Both the position numbers and the translations under genes were made by a program. Positions 34,550 to 46,426 of a DNA stretch of 64,000 nt are shown piece after piece. The DNA comes from Amphibalanus amphitrite. Its lineage: Eukaryota; Arthropoda; Thecostraca; Balanomorpha; Balanidae. The DNA is taken from contig NW_024881587.1 in assembly GCF_019059575.1 (NCBI RefSeq), positions 651,001-715,000 on the forward strand, in the 5' to 3' direction. How positions within the stretch are numbered: position 1 is the first letter of the stretch; every line of letters begins with the position of its first letter. The notes under the pieces were generated by a model. The model did not search any database, had not been told where the DNA came from, and saw only the letters and a program-made list of their open reading frames with translations.

Positions 34550-35136
34550 CTGTATCAATACTGTATCAGCGTATGGGGTGCCTGCTGCATCGCTCAGAGG
34601 AAACGCGTCCAAAAGGTGCTGAATTTCGGCGCACGTGTCGTGTCTGGCCTCAGCCGAAGAGATCACGTGACTCCTGTGCTTAACGAGCTGGGTTGGAAGT
34701 GTGTGGACGATTTGATTCGTGACAGTGACGTAGCTGTGGTTAGTCGCCTACTTACTTCGGACAGTGCACCACAAATCCTGCGGAGCAAGTTGGTGCTCAG
34801 CTCCGACGAGTCAGCTCGCACCACGCGTGCGACCGAGCGGGGACAGCTGCGTCTGCCCCGGGTCCGAACCGAATTCGGCCGTCGTGGATTTTTGTTTGGC
34901 GCCAGCCTGCACTGGAACGAGTCCTCAGGAGCGCGTCAACAGTAGGTGTGGTCGACTGGTTAGTGTACCGGAAGATGTCTTAGATGTGTATTTTACTCTG
35001 TGGTTTCACTTCTGTCCGGTTTTACTGCAGTGTTTTATCCAGATGTGTTTTCGCATGTATACGACGTGGTCACCACAAAACCCATGTAATGGAGGGACCT
35101 AATAAAATTGTATTGTATTGTATTGTATTGAGGAGA
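34550..35136 (+). mobile_element. 5'-truncated non-LTR retrotransposon (Jockey/CR1-like RT C-terminus)
   Basis: The frame from 34550 to 34945 encodes a fragment containing QYCISVWG, RVQKVLNFGARVVSG, a DHVTPVLNELGW block and LRLPRVRTEFGRRGF. This is the conserved region just after the RT domain of Jockey/CR1/L2-type ORF2 proteins. A 3' untranslated part follows, with AATAAA near 35100 and a (TTGTA)n tail ending about 35131, typical of target-primed insertion. The rest of ORF2 is missing. Inactive fossil. Confidence 0.75.
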
Positions 35137-36170
35137 GTTGAGCCAAGTCACCATAGGCTCGGGAAGAGAGCAACGTGGAGGCCCACTGCCCCTTCCCCGG
35201 CCCCCACTGGGGGCGCCAGCCACTCCAACTTTTGACTGGATGTCAAGAGCGTCGCCACGAGGGGAACGAGTCGCCGGCCAGCCAAGGTAGCCAACGGCGT
35301 GTGAAGGTTGCCTGACCTCGAGGAAACTGAGATGGCACCAACGGAGGTTTTGTTAAGTAGGCGACCAAAATTCGAGCGGCAGCAACCTGGGCACCTTCAC
35401 AGATAGCAGTGCCGCGCATCAGGGCGCCTTCGACGTTGAGCTGGGCGCCGATCATCAGGACGCCGGGGGAATATGACCCAATGTCCCCCGTAAATATGTG
35501 CCTCGGAAGGGAGACCAAACCATAAAACTGAAAGCTCGCCGTATTTTATCCACTATTTTTCGAGCAGGTCCATAGATTTCCGTCCTCAAAAGTGCGGGGA
35601 TATTCCCCAGTGTTTGAGTTGGATGGGACTATAGTGGCGTTTACACCGACAGGAGATTCCCATTGCCGGCTGTGGGAAACTACTGTCGGTGTAAACGCCA
35701 TTCATATTTCCTGCGTCACCCCTGTGGGGACGCCCTTACTCCATGGTGCCGAGCTTATCAATTTGGATATCAATGGAATCAAAATCTCTTATCGATCGAT
35801 GAAGAACTAAATTACCCCGACCCGGAGAGCGTCTTTGGAATCAAAGCAGTAGCACATGACACAAGACTTCAGGCAAATAAATCCTTCTTGTCTGAAATAA
35901 AACATTTGTGTATTGATAAGCACGTTTTATAAGCAATGGTAGCAAGATTCTCTATGTATTTGTTTTTTGTGATAATTTAGTAGCAGATACTTACCATCGC
36001 ATTTCGTTTTTTTTTAATTAATAATTTATATTGTCAGAACTAGCAACATGTCTCTTCACTCAACAATAATTACAAAAGTGAAAAGGAAATGATGAATTGC
36101 TTATATTTTGGTGAAACTAAAAATTAATTCAGCACACATTTTTTTTACAGCGTTGAAGTCCAGCTCCAAA
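35137..36170. other. Intergenic, small hairpin at 35635-35700
   Basis: TGGCGTTTACACCGACAG (from 35635) pairs exactly with CTGTCGGTGTAAACGCCA (ending 35700), a hairpin of 18 base pairs with a 30-base loop. A minus frame at 35243-35518 has no recognisable family. No host exon supported. Confidence 0.45.
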
Positions 36171-37013
36171 GGACAGCTGACGATCGTAGCCGAGCAGGCT
36201 GTTTGGTACTTCTTCACTACTTCTTAGAAGTACCCGTTAGTACCGATCATGTCTCACATAATAAGCTATTGGAACAAAAATATGCATGTTCTTCTAATTA
36301 TTCTCGTTTCACACTTTGTATAAATACTTTTGAAATGCATTTACTAATTTATTTCACAAAAACGGCTTGAAATTTTACAACGTCAAAATACTTATTCCAA
36401 TTTCCACCATGAAACCACCACTATATTACTTGCTTACAGAACCGTGCGCACAGTGCGCGCAGTTTTATCGTGACGTCAGAGGGTGCTTCCTCAGTGGCGC
36501 CCCCTGGCGGGGAACGCGTGCAAAAAGTCCAGCTGTTAGGAACGTCCCAATTGTCTAAGTCTAACATTTGTCTAACATTGATCAAGGATCAGAATATCAA
36601 ATTGTTTGTGTTACAGGCTGGCTGCTACTAAATATAGTGACGTCATCTGATACTAGCAAACGCACCGTAGAAGAACACGGCGATTCGGATTCGCCATTTA
36701 GTACTAAGATGTCCCTTATTCGTTGTTCTTAAGATTATCTAACACTTTCACATCTTATTTTCCAGTATTTTATGCTCTAGTTGCTATAAAATATTTTATT
36801 TCTTCATTCCTCAGAAGCCTTTCCAAAAGATCGACCTTTGACGTAATTTCTGTAATGATACCCCGCCTTTATCAGCGCCTGGCACCGCCTTTACAGTGAC
36901 CGGTGACCCAAACACCTGCTGGAGGCGGTCACTAATTCTGAATTCATAAAACCGTACCGCTTAAGACTATCTTGATCTATGCATCAGTTTTCCGAGTTGG
37001 CACACTATCAACG
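36171..37013. promoter_or_regulatory. Upstream region of cyclin J
   Basis: Contains the putative promoter of the gene starting at 37014. No TATA box in the proximal 100 bases. 36870-36940 has GCACCGCC and GTGACCGGTGACC motifs. A short plus frame with a good acceptor at 36149 (ending TAG at 36226) may be a stray exon, but no partner was found. Confidence 0.3.
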
Positions 37014-39798
37014 ATGTCATATCTGAAGAATTGGTGGGTTACTGACTACGCAGATGACATATTTTCATATTTCTTACGGAAAGAAAAGACAGGGATGACC
37101 TTCCGCTGCAGATCTCCACAAGTGAGTTGATATTCTGAATTTTACCTAATGTATCTTCGCAAGCAGTATCGCACCGTTCCATTGTTTCCACCCTCAGGAC
37201 AGCAACCCCGCGTTCGATGTCTCTCGGACGACGAAGATTCTACGCCGTCCGGCCAATCACGTTCCATAACATAACCGCAGCCGAGCATAGGCGGCGGAAC
37301 GGGGGGGGGGCACCGGGGCACCGTGCCCCCCTTTGATTTTGGCATTTTAACATTAGCCCTATGGGCGTTGCATGGAAAGTCGGCAGTGCCCCCCCCCCTT
37401 GATTGAAGGTGTTCTGCCGCTACTGCAGCCGAGCCCCCACTGACCTTGGACGGGATTGGCCGGACGACGTAGAATCTTCGTCGTCCGAGAGACATCGAAC
37501 GCGGGGTAAATCCTTCTCCTCCACGCCTCAAACTCCTGATTCAGGCTGGACGGGCAACTTTTTCCCATAGAGGCAGCTCCATCGGAGCACACCCGTAACG
37601 CGTGCAGCGAGTGCTTGGGGGGGGGGGGTGCTGGGCATCCTGTCCAGTTGGATGGGCTCAGCCCCTGCTACTCAATAGGGTGCCCGTCCAGGCCAATGTC
37701 TCCTCCTAATATTCTTACCATCCTTCCGACTCTGGAATGGTCTCGCCAGACTGAAAGGGCCTCACCCAACAAAACAAAACAAAACAAACAAGCAGCTGCA
37801 CAATGTGTTGCGGCGCAGGGTAGGCATATTGAATTAGGTTGCGGCGCGCCGACACCATGGCCCTATTTCAGGGCACGGCTCTACTGAGCGCTACAGGACC
37901 CATAACGGCGTTCATTCCTTCACTGCTAACTATGAGCCTGGTCAGCTATTACCCAGTTTTTGGCAAACCAGCGCACGTTTCCGCAGTGGTCACCTCCAAG
38001 CGCTGACACGTTGACCCATCCCGTTTTCAATCGGTGCGCAGCTTGGGGAACGGCGTCGACTGGTGGACATGCTGAGACTGGTTGGGGAGCGGCTTCAGCT
38101 CGGCAACACCTCCGTTCATCTGGCCGTGAGGCTGCTGGATCTCTTCATGGACAACCACCGGGTAGAGGTGGCGCACCTCAGCCTGGTGGCTCTCGGCTGT
38201 CTCCTGCTGGCCAGTCAGTGACCACTGACCAGTAACGCGGGTCTAGGATCAGTAGAGCTTCAGCCGATCCAGTCTTAGGACTTGGCAGCGTACTGAGTTG
38301 CTATCTGCTTTTTTAGATCGCCTGCAACATTGACAACCGGGCCACCGGCCGTCACTGCGAGTAAGTGGTTTGGGGAATAGATCTGGTTGTTGTGGAATAT
38401 AGCAGGGTATCTAACCAAGCTTATCACTAACACATCATGGCTCATTTGCTTGACAGGATTCTGCATTCCAAGTCTTTTTCTTTACATTGCCCTCTGACCA
38501 TGAAGTGCAAACATTTCACGATCGCTATCATTTACTAGCCCGAGAACTACCTTTGACATAAGTTCCTCAGTCCTCATATGAGCAGCAATGGTTTGCTCAT
38601 GCAGAAAAACCACTATTTCTCTAAAAGAAATAACAGCTCGATGGTTAGCGTCAACACAATCCCAACCTACATTGGTGACTTTGTATCTGTCTTGTACCAG
38701 CAGTACGTGGGCGTATCGTATGTTTGCAGCGAAGTTCGAGGACCGTGACCTGAATGTGCCGCATGTGCCGGAGCTCCATCGGCTCGTACCGCATTGCTAC
38801 CCGCTGAGAGACTACCGTGCAGTCGAGGCCATCCTGCTGGAGTTCTTCAGGTTAGTAGGGGTCGTGCCGGTGCCAGAACAAATCAAAGGTCTCAGGGTGT
38901 TTAGGTCGTTAATCAAGTAGCTAAAGAACGTGGTCGACAGTCAGTTGGATTGTTATTGACACCACAAGTCCCCGATTTCTGACCAGCAGCGTAAATGCTT
39001 ACAGCTGGAACCTGTCGCTGGTGACGGTGGCGCACTTCGTCGAGTTTCTGGCGACGCGCGTGCTGGGCCGTGGTGACCTGGTGCGCGGCGCGGAGCTGGT
39101 GGGTACCGCCAGCGCGCTGACGCCGCCCCCGGACCACCCGTCGACAGGGCCGCCGCCTCCGACCTCCGGCGCCCAGGCGCTGCGGAACGCCCTGCTGGAA
39201 CGGCTGCAGTACTTCATGGATCTAGCACTTCAGGGTAGGTCCGGTGGCATCAGAAAATTCCCTCAGCGAGAACCTACTGTGTATACACATTTACTTTACT
39301 GCGCTGAAGGCGCCTCATTGTGTCGACTTGAATGTGACAGTGTGACATGACGTCTAGCAGTGTGTTAGAACGCGCCCACTTCCGACAGACGAGCAGTTCA
39401 TGCTGCACCGACCGTCGGTGGTGGCGTGCGCCTGCGTGCTGGCCGCGCGCAGCCGACTGGGAGTGTGGCCAGCCTGGCCGGCCGAGCTGAGCCGCCTCAC
39501 CGGCTACTCGGACGCCAGCCTGCTCTCCTGTCTACACTCACTCTTCAGGTGATCGCTTCGTCGCGTTTTTCACCACATTGTACAGTAGGTGCCCAACTCT
39601 TAGCCGTTTAACTACGCTGTTATTTGCAACTAGCTTCTCAATGCTTCGAATGCTGCTGTCGCTTAATATTTAGGGACATATACGTATCAGTTGTTGCCAT
39701 TCTTCTGTCCTAATTCTCCTGATTTTGCACACAGGGCCGCGTTTGCTGATGAGAGGGCTGTCTCCGCGAAGACTGACGATTGGAGCGGATCGGAATGA
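37014..39798 (+). CDS. CCNJ: Cyclin J
   Basis: Cyclin-box protein of the cyclin J group, a Cdk partner linked to early embryonic and germline cycles in flies. Six exons join in phase: 37014-37121, 38042-38213, 38730-38850, 39005-39234, 39389-39548 and 39735-39798, for 284 residues. Diagnostic blocks: N-terminal NWWVTDYADDIFSYFLR; HLAVRLLDLFMDNHRVEV and LVALGCLLLATKFED across the exon 2/3 junction (cyclin box 1); FSWNLSLVTVAHFVEFL; a Pro-rich insert (about residues 170-185); then HRPSVVACACVLAARSRLG and WPAELSRLTGYSD (box 2). All introns are GT-AG; donor 2 (A|GTCAGT) is weak. Compared with vertebrate cyclin J the C-terminal tail is short. Intron 1 carries foldback and retroelement insertions. 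Confidence 0.9.
37206..37506. mobile_element. Foldback MITE in cyclin J intron 1
   Basis: Arms of about 52 bases: the left begins CCCGCGTTCGATGTCTCTCG and the right ends CGAGAGACATCGAACGCGGG, with very few mismatches. The interior holds a G run, GGCACCGGGGCACCG, the shared GCATGGAAAG core and a C run. This interior also occurs in the 26.3-26.5 kb and 31.3 kb segments. Confidence 0.75.
37625..37790 (+). mobile_element. SINE-like retroelement end with (AAAAC)n tail
   Basis: Ends with AACAAAACAAAACAAAACAA at about 37767-37790. The body (GGGCTCAG, AGGCCAATGTCTCC, CCATCCTTCCGACTCTGG, GAAAGGGCCTCACCC) matches 10862-11010 in reverse. Probably a short retroposed sequence in cyclin J intron 1. Confidence 0.5.
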
Positions 39799-40261
39799 AG
39801 CAGTGAATTATAAAATTGGCATGAGAAGTGACGCATGTGCCAGTATCTATTGAATACCATTTGTATGCTGTTGCTATTTATTACAAGAAGTATGTTATTG
39901 TTATTTACTACAAAGAGTGGATACATTTCTGCCATAACTAAGAAAAATATAACTGGCCACGAGAAAAATTCAAAGATCCTCCTGGTCAGAGCACAACAAC
40001 TTTGTTTTACTACCAGTCTACAGTATTCTTTATTATCAGCAAGAGTTTCCATCATCACAACTTTCAGACACTTAGCCACGATCTCATCTTGTCCCCACGT
40101 TTCACATTGCGGTTCCTTCGTCCACCATTCTACTTAGTACTTGTATCACATAATCCATAAATCAAGGTACTATCGTCCAGCAGTCATACGTTTCAAAAAC
40201 AATATCGGCCACACTTTTGCTTGCGATGCAACACAGGCGATGCAGGGCTCCTTGAGCCCCG
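39799..40261. other. Convergent 3' region of CCNJ and the HIGD2A-like gene
   Basis: About 460 bases hold both 3' untranslated regions. AATAAA-like signals are weak (for example ATAATCCATAAATC near 40150). No other gene. Confidence 0.4.
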
Positions 40262-43200
40262 CTACTTGTCAGCAGCTTCGTTGGCAGCTGTAGATTTGAG
40301 GGCATTTGCGGCAATGCCGCCAATTAAAGCTGCTACTGTGAAACCCTGCGCCAAAACGCGCATTCGCATCATGCGCTGTGACGCCTGGCTGCGGCCTGAT
40401 TTGAAGTTCCAAAGACCTACGCTGAGTGCTGTTATTGTTGCGAGACACCCTGTAAAACAAATGCACTGAACTGTGATACCAGCATAACATGCCTGGTCAA
40501 CCAGCAGGCAGCACATGACTGAAAACGAACTGTTTTGCATTCTACATGACACACTAGGTAAGCGTCTAGACTTAAAGCTTATTCATGGTGGCATCAAACA
40601 AAAGAGTGCATCTGACATCAGCAATCAGCATCTTTGAAACAAGAATGAGCTACAATGCATGACATTTGAATCTGCACACAATTTACCACGATCTATAACT
40701 GCTACAAGCTGTCCCAAATCAGTAGTGTGCAGCAGTCTTCGGCACACCTCATTTTTAGCACCTCAGCAGTCTTTGGAACTCCTCAATGTAACATCTCTAG
40801 CATTGCAGCTAGAACTGCTACATGTGCACAAAAGATGGATGATGACTCATCTGGTTTAACCAGATGAGTCAAATAAGGTGGGTCATATGAGTCATCATCT
40901 AGCTTTCCAGCAAGAAATGCTACATGTGCACAAAAGATGGATAATGACTCATCTGGTTTAACCAGATGAGTCATATCAGGTGGGTCATATGAGTCATCAT
41001 CCATCTTTTCTGCACATATTGTAACATTTCTAACCACATAGCCAGTTTTACCAAAGGTTTCACCAATAAATAATGCTTATTTTTTTGGCTCATGTCCCTA
41101 TCTGCCAGCTTATGTCATCACATCAGCATTAAATTATTTGAGTGGTTGTTTGGATTTATAGGAGGCTTAGAAATAATTCTGGCAGCATCAAAACCCAAAA
41201 TCTGTTAATTTGGGTGAGAAATGACATCCAAATAAAATTCATTTTGCAGTCTCATCTCTAGCTTTAAAGGACACTATTCCACTCCAATTTTACCATAAAA
41301 AGCATTTGCATGGGTGGTCATTTTACATCCTAATTTTACCACACTTGCATAGAAATCATTGCCATTGATCTCTTTTTGGGCCTCATCTGACTGGCAATTC
41401 TCCACACTCATCCCCATTTTTGAAGAGGAACTTCCCCTCTGACACCCAAGCCAAGATACAATTTGGGGCATTGGGCAGCAAATGCGAGATTGCGTGATAT
41501 GAGACAGTTGTTGACGCACTTGGTGGCGCACCAAATGAATCCAAGTGACATAATTAATAATTGTTCCTTTAATTTTCATGTGTTTTTGATGTTTTATTTA
41601 CTAGATAAACTATTTATCGATAAAAAAGTATAGAAGATAGCAAACTTAAGCGTTTGTAGCAAAACCATTTATTACCTAATTATTATTACGTCAGCATAAA
41701 TAATTCATGGAAATTCTGGAAAATTGCAGAAACCGATGTCAAGGGAGCCTCAAAATCATGCACGTGATTTCCTGGACGGTCACGCTTAGTGTAGCTCAGC
41801 CTTTAGGGGTATTGATTGAGCTATGGGACAGGCATCGGGCAGTCATTTCAATCATAGCAAAAAAAGTATGAAAGCTCTGCTTGGAAATGCAGGGTAAAGA
41901 CTAACATGAGGGGCATTCCAGGACAGCTCAACCACAGCCGAACACCCTCATATTTTTAAAAATTCTGAAACTTCGTGTATAGGGTAATCTGACACGCTGG
42001 AGACGGCCCTGCCAATATTAGACCTCTCTGACTAAAGGTCACAGAGTTATAGCCTCCGGCATTTTGGAGAGGTCACCCTAAAGACCAATCTTTGAGGGCA
42101 TATATCTCAAAGAAAAAATATTTTATATATGAAAAATATATACCGATGGACTCAAAATTTATCAAAAAAGATTTTGGCTATCTCGAATTTTTTTTTTTGA
42201 AAATTTTCAAAATTTTTGATTTTGTGACCAACTTTTCAAAGACCTGGCTCGACCTTTTCCTCATCGAAATTGTACTTTTCGTCTATAGACAAAATGTTTT
42301 TTGATCAATTTTCTTTCGATAGAAAAAATAAAAAAAAATGGGTTCTGCCTTTAAAATATATTTTTCGCCACACATAGATGCCGCTGCTGACGCTGTTTTT
42401 CCTGAATAATTACTGAATTGAGATAATAAGATGCAGATGATGATCAAAGTGTGTTTCCCAACAACAGCTCAAACGGCGTTCGATAGCCCTGTCAAATTTG
42501 TCGAAAGAAACCAAATTTCGTTGACCTAGGGGTCACCGATGACGTCACAGGTCAGGTCAAAAATAAAATGTTTCACCGTTCACGGGGCTTCTAGGGAAAG
42601 CGCTATAACACCGAGTAAAACGCATTTTGTCGAAAATCAGCGATAAGGCGTCAGTTGTCTAGTACATATGTTGCTATTAGAGGTCACTGGTCATACCAGG
42701 TCAGGTCACAGGTCACAGGTCAGGTCACCAAAGGTCACCACATGAACCCAAGTTTACTAAGGTTGTGCGATGCATGTTTTATGGCCAGTTTTTCATTTCC
42801 AACTCAATGGTGTTGGTTATAAGACTATCAGGTACGGAATAGGTCACTTTCTGGTGGAGGTCAGCCGGTCAGGTCAAGGTCAGGTAAAAAAGGTCAAATT
42901 TCAAAGTTGATATTTTTGCATAAAATGGGTATTGATTCGATGCAGCTCGTCACGGGGAGTCTAATGGTGGTCTTTGTTTTGCGTTACGAGGTCTAGAATT
43001 GCTGAAAATTGAGTTTGAAAATTTAACGTCATCAATTTTGAAGTTTTTTTCGCTATAACTTGGCCAAAAAAGAGGTATCGATCTCAAATTTGGTATGTAG
43101 ATAGAAAGCGGTAGGGACTATCACATATATTCCGTTTTTTCGAAATTCAAAAAACATTTTGGATTTTTCGGCTATTGTATTTAAAAAATCTATTTTTTTA

Positions 43201-44477
43201 TTTTTGGGGGTCAAAATAAAAAAAATCGAAAAACCGAAATAGCAGTTTTGTAGCCCTCTTGATTCCACACCTTTTATTTATTAAACATTTTTCTGTATCT
43301 CTAAAGCTGTAGGCCTGACAGCTCTTCCCGCGAAACCTTTTTTTGGGTCGAAAATGGCAGAAATGACGTCACTCTGACGTCATTAGCGGCCAACCTATCA
43401 TAGCCTTTGGAAAAAAATTTTTGGTCACCATGTGCGCTAGCTACTCCCGGGAGGGTACTGAAAGTTTGGTGACGATCGGCGCAGCGGTTCTCGAGATATA
43501 TCGAAAAAACCAAAGGGGGCAAAAAATGCCCCCCCCCCACCGCCTCGAAGGTTAAATAGCCACTCAAAAGGGTCACAGTGTCTTATTTGTTGTTAGAAAA
43601 CACGTATCTGTCATGAACTGTATCTTATCATCTAAATTCCGTAATAATATAGGAAAACAGCATCAGCAGCGCCATCTATGTGTGGCGAAAAATATATTTT
43701 AAAGGCAGAACCCATTTTTTTTTATTTTTTCTATCGAAAGAAAACTGATCAAAAAACATTTTGTCTATAGACGAAAAGTACAATTTCGATGAGGAAAAGG
43801 TCGAGCCAGGTCTTTGAAAAATTGGTCACAAATCAAAAAATTTGAAAAATTTTTGAAAAAAAAATTCGAGATAGCCAAAATCTTTTTTGATCAATTTTGA
43901 GTCCATCGGTATATATTTTTCATACCTAAAATATTTTTTCTTTGAGATATATGCCCTCAAAGATTGGTCTTTAGGGTGACCTCTCCAAAATGCCGGAGGC
44001 TATAACTCTGTGACCTTTTGTCGGAGAGGTCTAATATTGGCAGAACCGTCTCCAGCGTGTCAGATTACCCAATACACAAAGTTTCAGAACTTTTAAAAAT
44101 ATAAGGGTGTCATTTTTTAAAAAAATTGGTCGTTTTGTCCTGGAATGCCCCATGATCAAATTGAAATTTGAGCCAGACAAGTGATTTGATTATTTCAAAC
44201 AGGCCTTATAACATATTTGGCAACTCAATCATTACGTAAGTCAACTCGCTAAGACCGGACGCGAAGAGGCAGACACTGCGCCACTTTTGCGTGGAAGCTC
44301 ACCTACGTAGAAAACCTTACCAATGGGTACAAGTGGATTGGACTTGAGTTTTCTCATAAACTTTTCACCAGCAGTTTCTTGATGTTCGTTAATGTCATGC
44401 CTGAGAGACGAAATCCACTCCAAATCTTCCTCATCGAACCCCGCATCCCGCGCCGCCTTCGCCCTATCTTTCGCCAT
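40262..44477 (-). CDS. HIGD2A: HIG1 domain protein, HIGD2A-like (respiratory assembly factor)
   Basis: Inner mitochondrial membrane protein of the HIG1/Rcf1 family, which helps assemble cytochrome c oxidase and supercomplexes. Two minus-strand exons, 44477-44321 and 40449-40262, join in phase 1 (ATTG|GTAAGG; ACAG|GG) at the family's conserved NPLVPIG|CLAT position, giving 114 residues (human 106). Two hydrophobic segments flank a short loop; the HIG1 signature Q-x3-R-x-R-x3-Q is seen as QRMMRMRVLAQ, then GFTVAALIGG. Start chosen at the first real ATG (AAACATGG context); the longer open frame upstream has no ATG. The 3.9-kb intron contains AP-1-like repeats and a foldback element. Convergent with CCNJ. 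Confidence 0.92.
40815..41030. repeat. Two tandem ~100-bp units with TGA(G/C)TCA motifs
   Basis: Units starting CTACATGTGCACAAAAGATG at about 40817 and 40919 are nearly identical. Each contains TGACTCATCTGG-TTTAA-CCAGATGAGTCA, a small hairpin, and a further ATGAGTCATCAT. In total there are six TGA(G/C)TCA words in about 200 bases, in the HIGD2A-like intron. Confidence 0.75.
41908..44154. mobile_element. Foldback element with GGGGCATTCCAGGAC ends and ATGA target duplication
   Basis: Outer arms 41908-42420 and about 43650-44154 are inverted copies with limited divergence, starting GGGGCATTCCAGGACA and ending TGTCCTGGAATGCCCC with minor differences. ATGA flanks both sides (41904-41907; 44155-44158). 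Between the arms, 42470-43556 is a TTAN-family copy lacking its left terminus and ending GAAGGTTAA. Located in the HIGD2A-like intron. Confidence 0.65.
42470..43556. mobile_element. TTAN-family element, left-truncated
   Basis: Starts within CAAACGGCGTTCGATAGCCC, shared with copies at 48.0 and 48.9 kb. It continues through the GATGACGTCACAGGTCAGG and CATAAAATGGGTATTGATTC blocks and ends GGGGGC-AAAAAATG-CCCCCC, then CGAAGGTTAA. The first 80 or so bases of the family are missing. Confidence 0.65.
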
Positions 44478-46426
44478 GTTTACGTCTGCTCGGGCGGAAG
44501 AAATACGGCGACTAAATTGCTGACCCGTCTCCTTCACATGTAATCGCTGTTCTTTTTCCCCAATCCTTATTTACTGGCTGGCTCAAGGACTGGCTATTTG
44601 AGCTCGCTGAAAGAAAAGAAGTGGAGTTACCCGGCACTGAAAGATTTCTATGCAGTTAAAGCCGTTTCATTGGAACATTATGTGTTTCAAAGTCAAAAGC
44701 AAGGATCGTAAATCGCCTATAAAAACCGTATAAACCGTAAACCGCCTATGCCCTATAGGTACACGAATCTCTTTGTACCCGGGCATTCTCTTCATCATCA
44801 CGACCTGAAGATTCATGAGATTCATCACTGAAAATGCATCACAACATGCTCCTAATTTGAATTTGCCTCACTCGCCTTGTGCCGTTCTTCCCGTCTCTCC
44901 ATGATAAATTTGGACGTTATACACAGTATGTGTGCGCTTTCCAAGCTGCTCTTCGGTACAGGCGATTGTGCTCCACTTTCAGCAGACTGTAATGTCCGAT
45001 CGTCCACATTCGCCCACTTTGTTTACGCCATGTAAGCGCCTTTTTTCGTTGTTTGATTGGCGCTACTTCAGCGAGCTCGAAGTAAACTCCCATATAGGTA
45101 AGGTATACCTACCGCGTAAACAAGGCATATATTGTCAAGTACATCGAGTTCAAACAGGTACGGGAACCATATCACTGCAAACGAACAACTCTTAAAGCTG
45201 CATACTCATAAATATGGAGAACACGACATGAATAGGCACATTTCTACGTCAAATGAAATGGCATGCTGGCAAAGTAATGATGCCATTCCATTTACCACGG
45301 AACACTCGACAATCGACATTAGGCAGCAGTCTGTGCACTGTGGAGGAGATCTTAGGAGCTCTGAAAATGTGCCACGGAGATGGGTCAGGCCAGGCAGCAA
45401 CGTTCCGCCGCCGATAATGGTGGCTTCGCTGCTCAGCTGCGGAATGACACCATGGAATGACACCGGGAATGCTGGAGTACCTATGTCGCACAGCTAAATC
45501 GGCAAAAGATTAATAATGACGTGTTGTGAACGGTAAAATTATCGTAACAAACCAATAAAGATGTTATCTTGATAACCAAGATAGATGGTTAAATTCTACA
45601 GGAAATCATACATATTCCAGATAATTGCGTATGATTATAAATAAATAACAATTTCATGCAAGTCACTATAATTGCCTACAAGAATACTGTTACACATCAA
45701 GCCCCGGGCCCCATAACCTCAGCATAAATAAATGAGATACAACTAATTCCGCCACAAGCTCAAACATACGTCATACCAGACACTACGCAGATTGCTATTG
45801 CCAATTGGTACCACACATGCCCCGTCAAAGCACCCTTGAAAAACCCGCATCACTCACACGTAAATAGGTGCAGTGCAGAAAAATCGCGTGACACAGCTGC
45901 CGCTCAGTGCCGAGGCACTGAGCTTGACTGCCGCTATCGCCGCATCGGCCCTTGACTGCCGCTAGACCCGGTCAGCCTGTGCGTCGCGTGCAGCGGCCCA
46001 TCGCAGATCGGTGGCAGTGCTGTCCCTGCGGCACGAGTACTGCACCACCCTGTTGTAGCTAGCCGGACGGAACCCGCCGGCAGCAGACTCCTCCACTGCC
46101 CCGATTAAGTAGCGATATTTCGGATTGTTTGATAGCCACCGGGTGCCGGCTGTAGCCCTACCTCTGATCGTCACTCCGGCGGCGACTACCGTCCGGTCCT
46201 GTCTCCGGCCTCACCCGGCTCCGTCCGGCTGTGTCCCGCTCCGTCCACTATCGATACCGGTGCTCCGGGTCCGCCGGGTCATTTCCGCACCGCCCCGATA
46301 TCGCTGCCCCCTCCGTGCGCCCGGACGTGCGTGGACGGCTGTTCCGGCAGCGGCTGTCTCCGGCTGCCGGAGCCCCTCCGGGCCCGGGGACGCGGCCGGG
46401 CGCCCGGAGCGGGCCCGCCACCGGCC
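44478..46426. other. Between HIGD2A-like gene and WDR91 3' end
   Basis: No gene supported. It should contain the HIGD2A-like promoter (right of 44478) and the WDR91 3' UTR (left of 46427). 45895-45965 has short repeats of CTTGACTGCCGCTA. The large plus frames at 46125-46778 are antisense shadows of GC-rich WDR91 sequence. Confidence 0.4.

Noticed and set aside
35243..35518. Minus-strand 91-codon frame
   Set aside because: No homology recognised, no splice partner, adjacent to transposon remnants.
36150..36226. Possible terminal exon after TTTTTTTTACAG, ending TTCACTACTTCTTAG
   Set aside because: Good acceptor and a neat short frame, but no upstream exon in phase was found and the peptide matches nothing I know.
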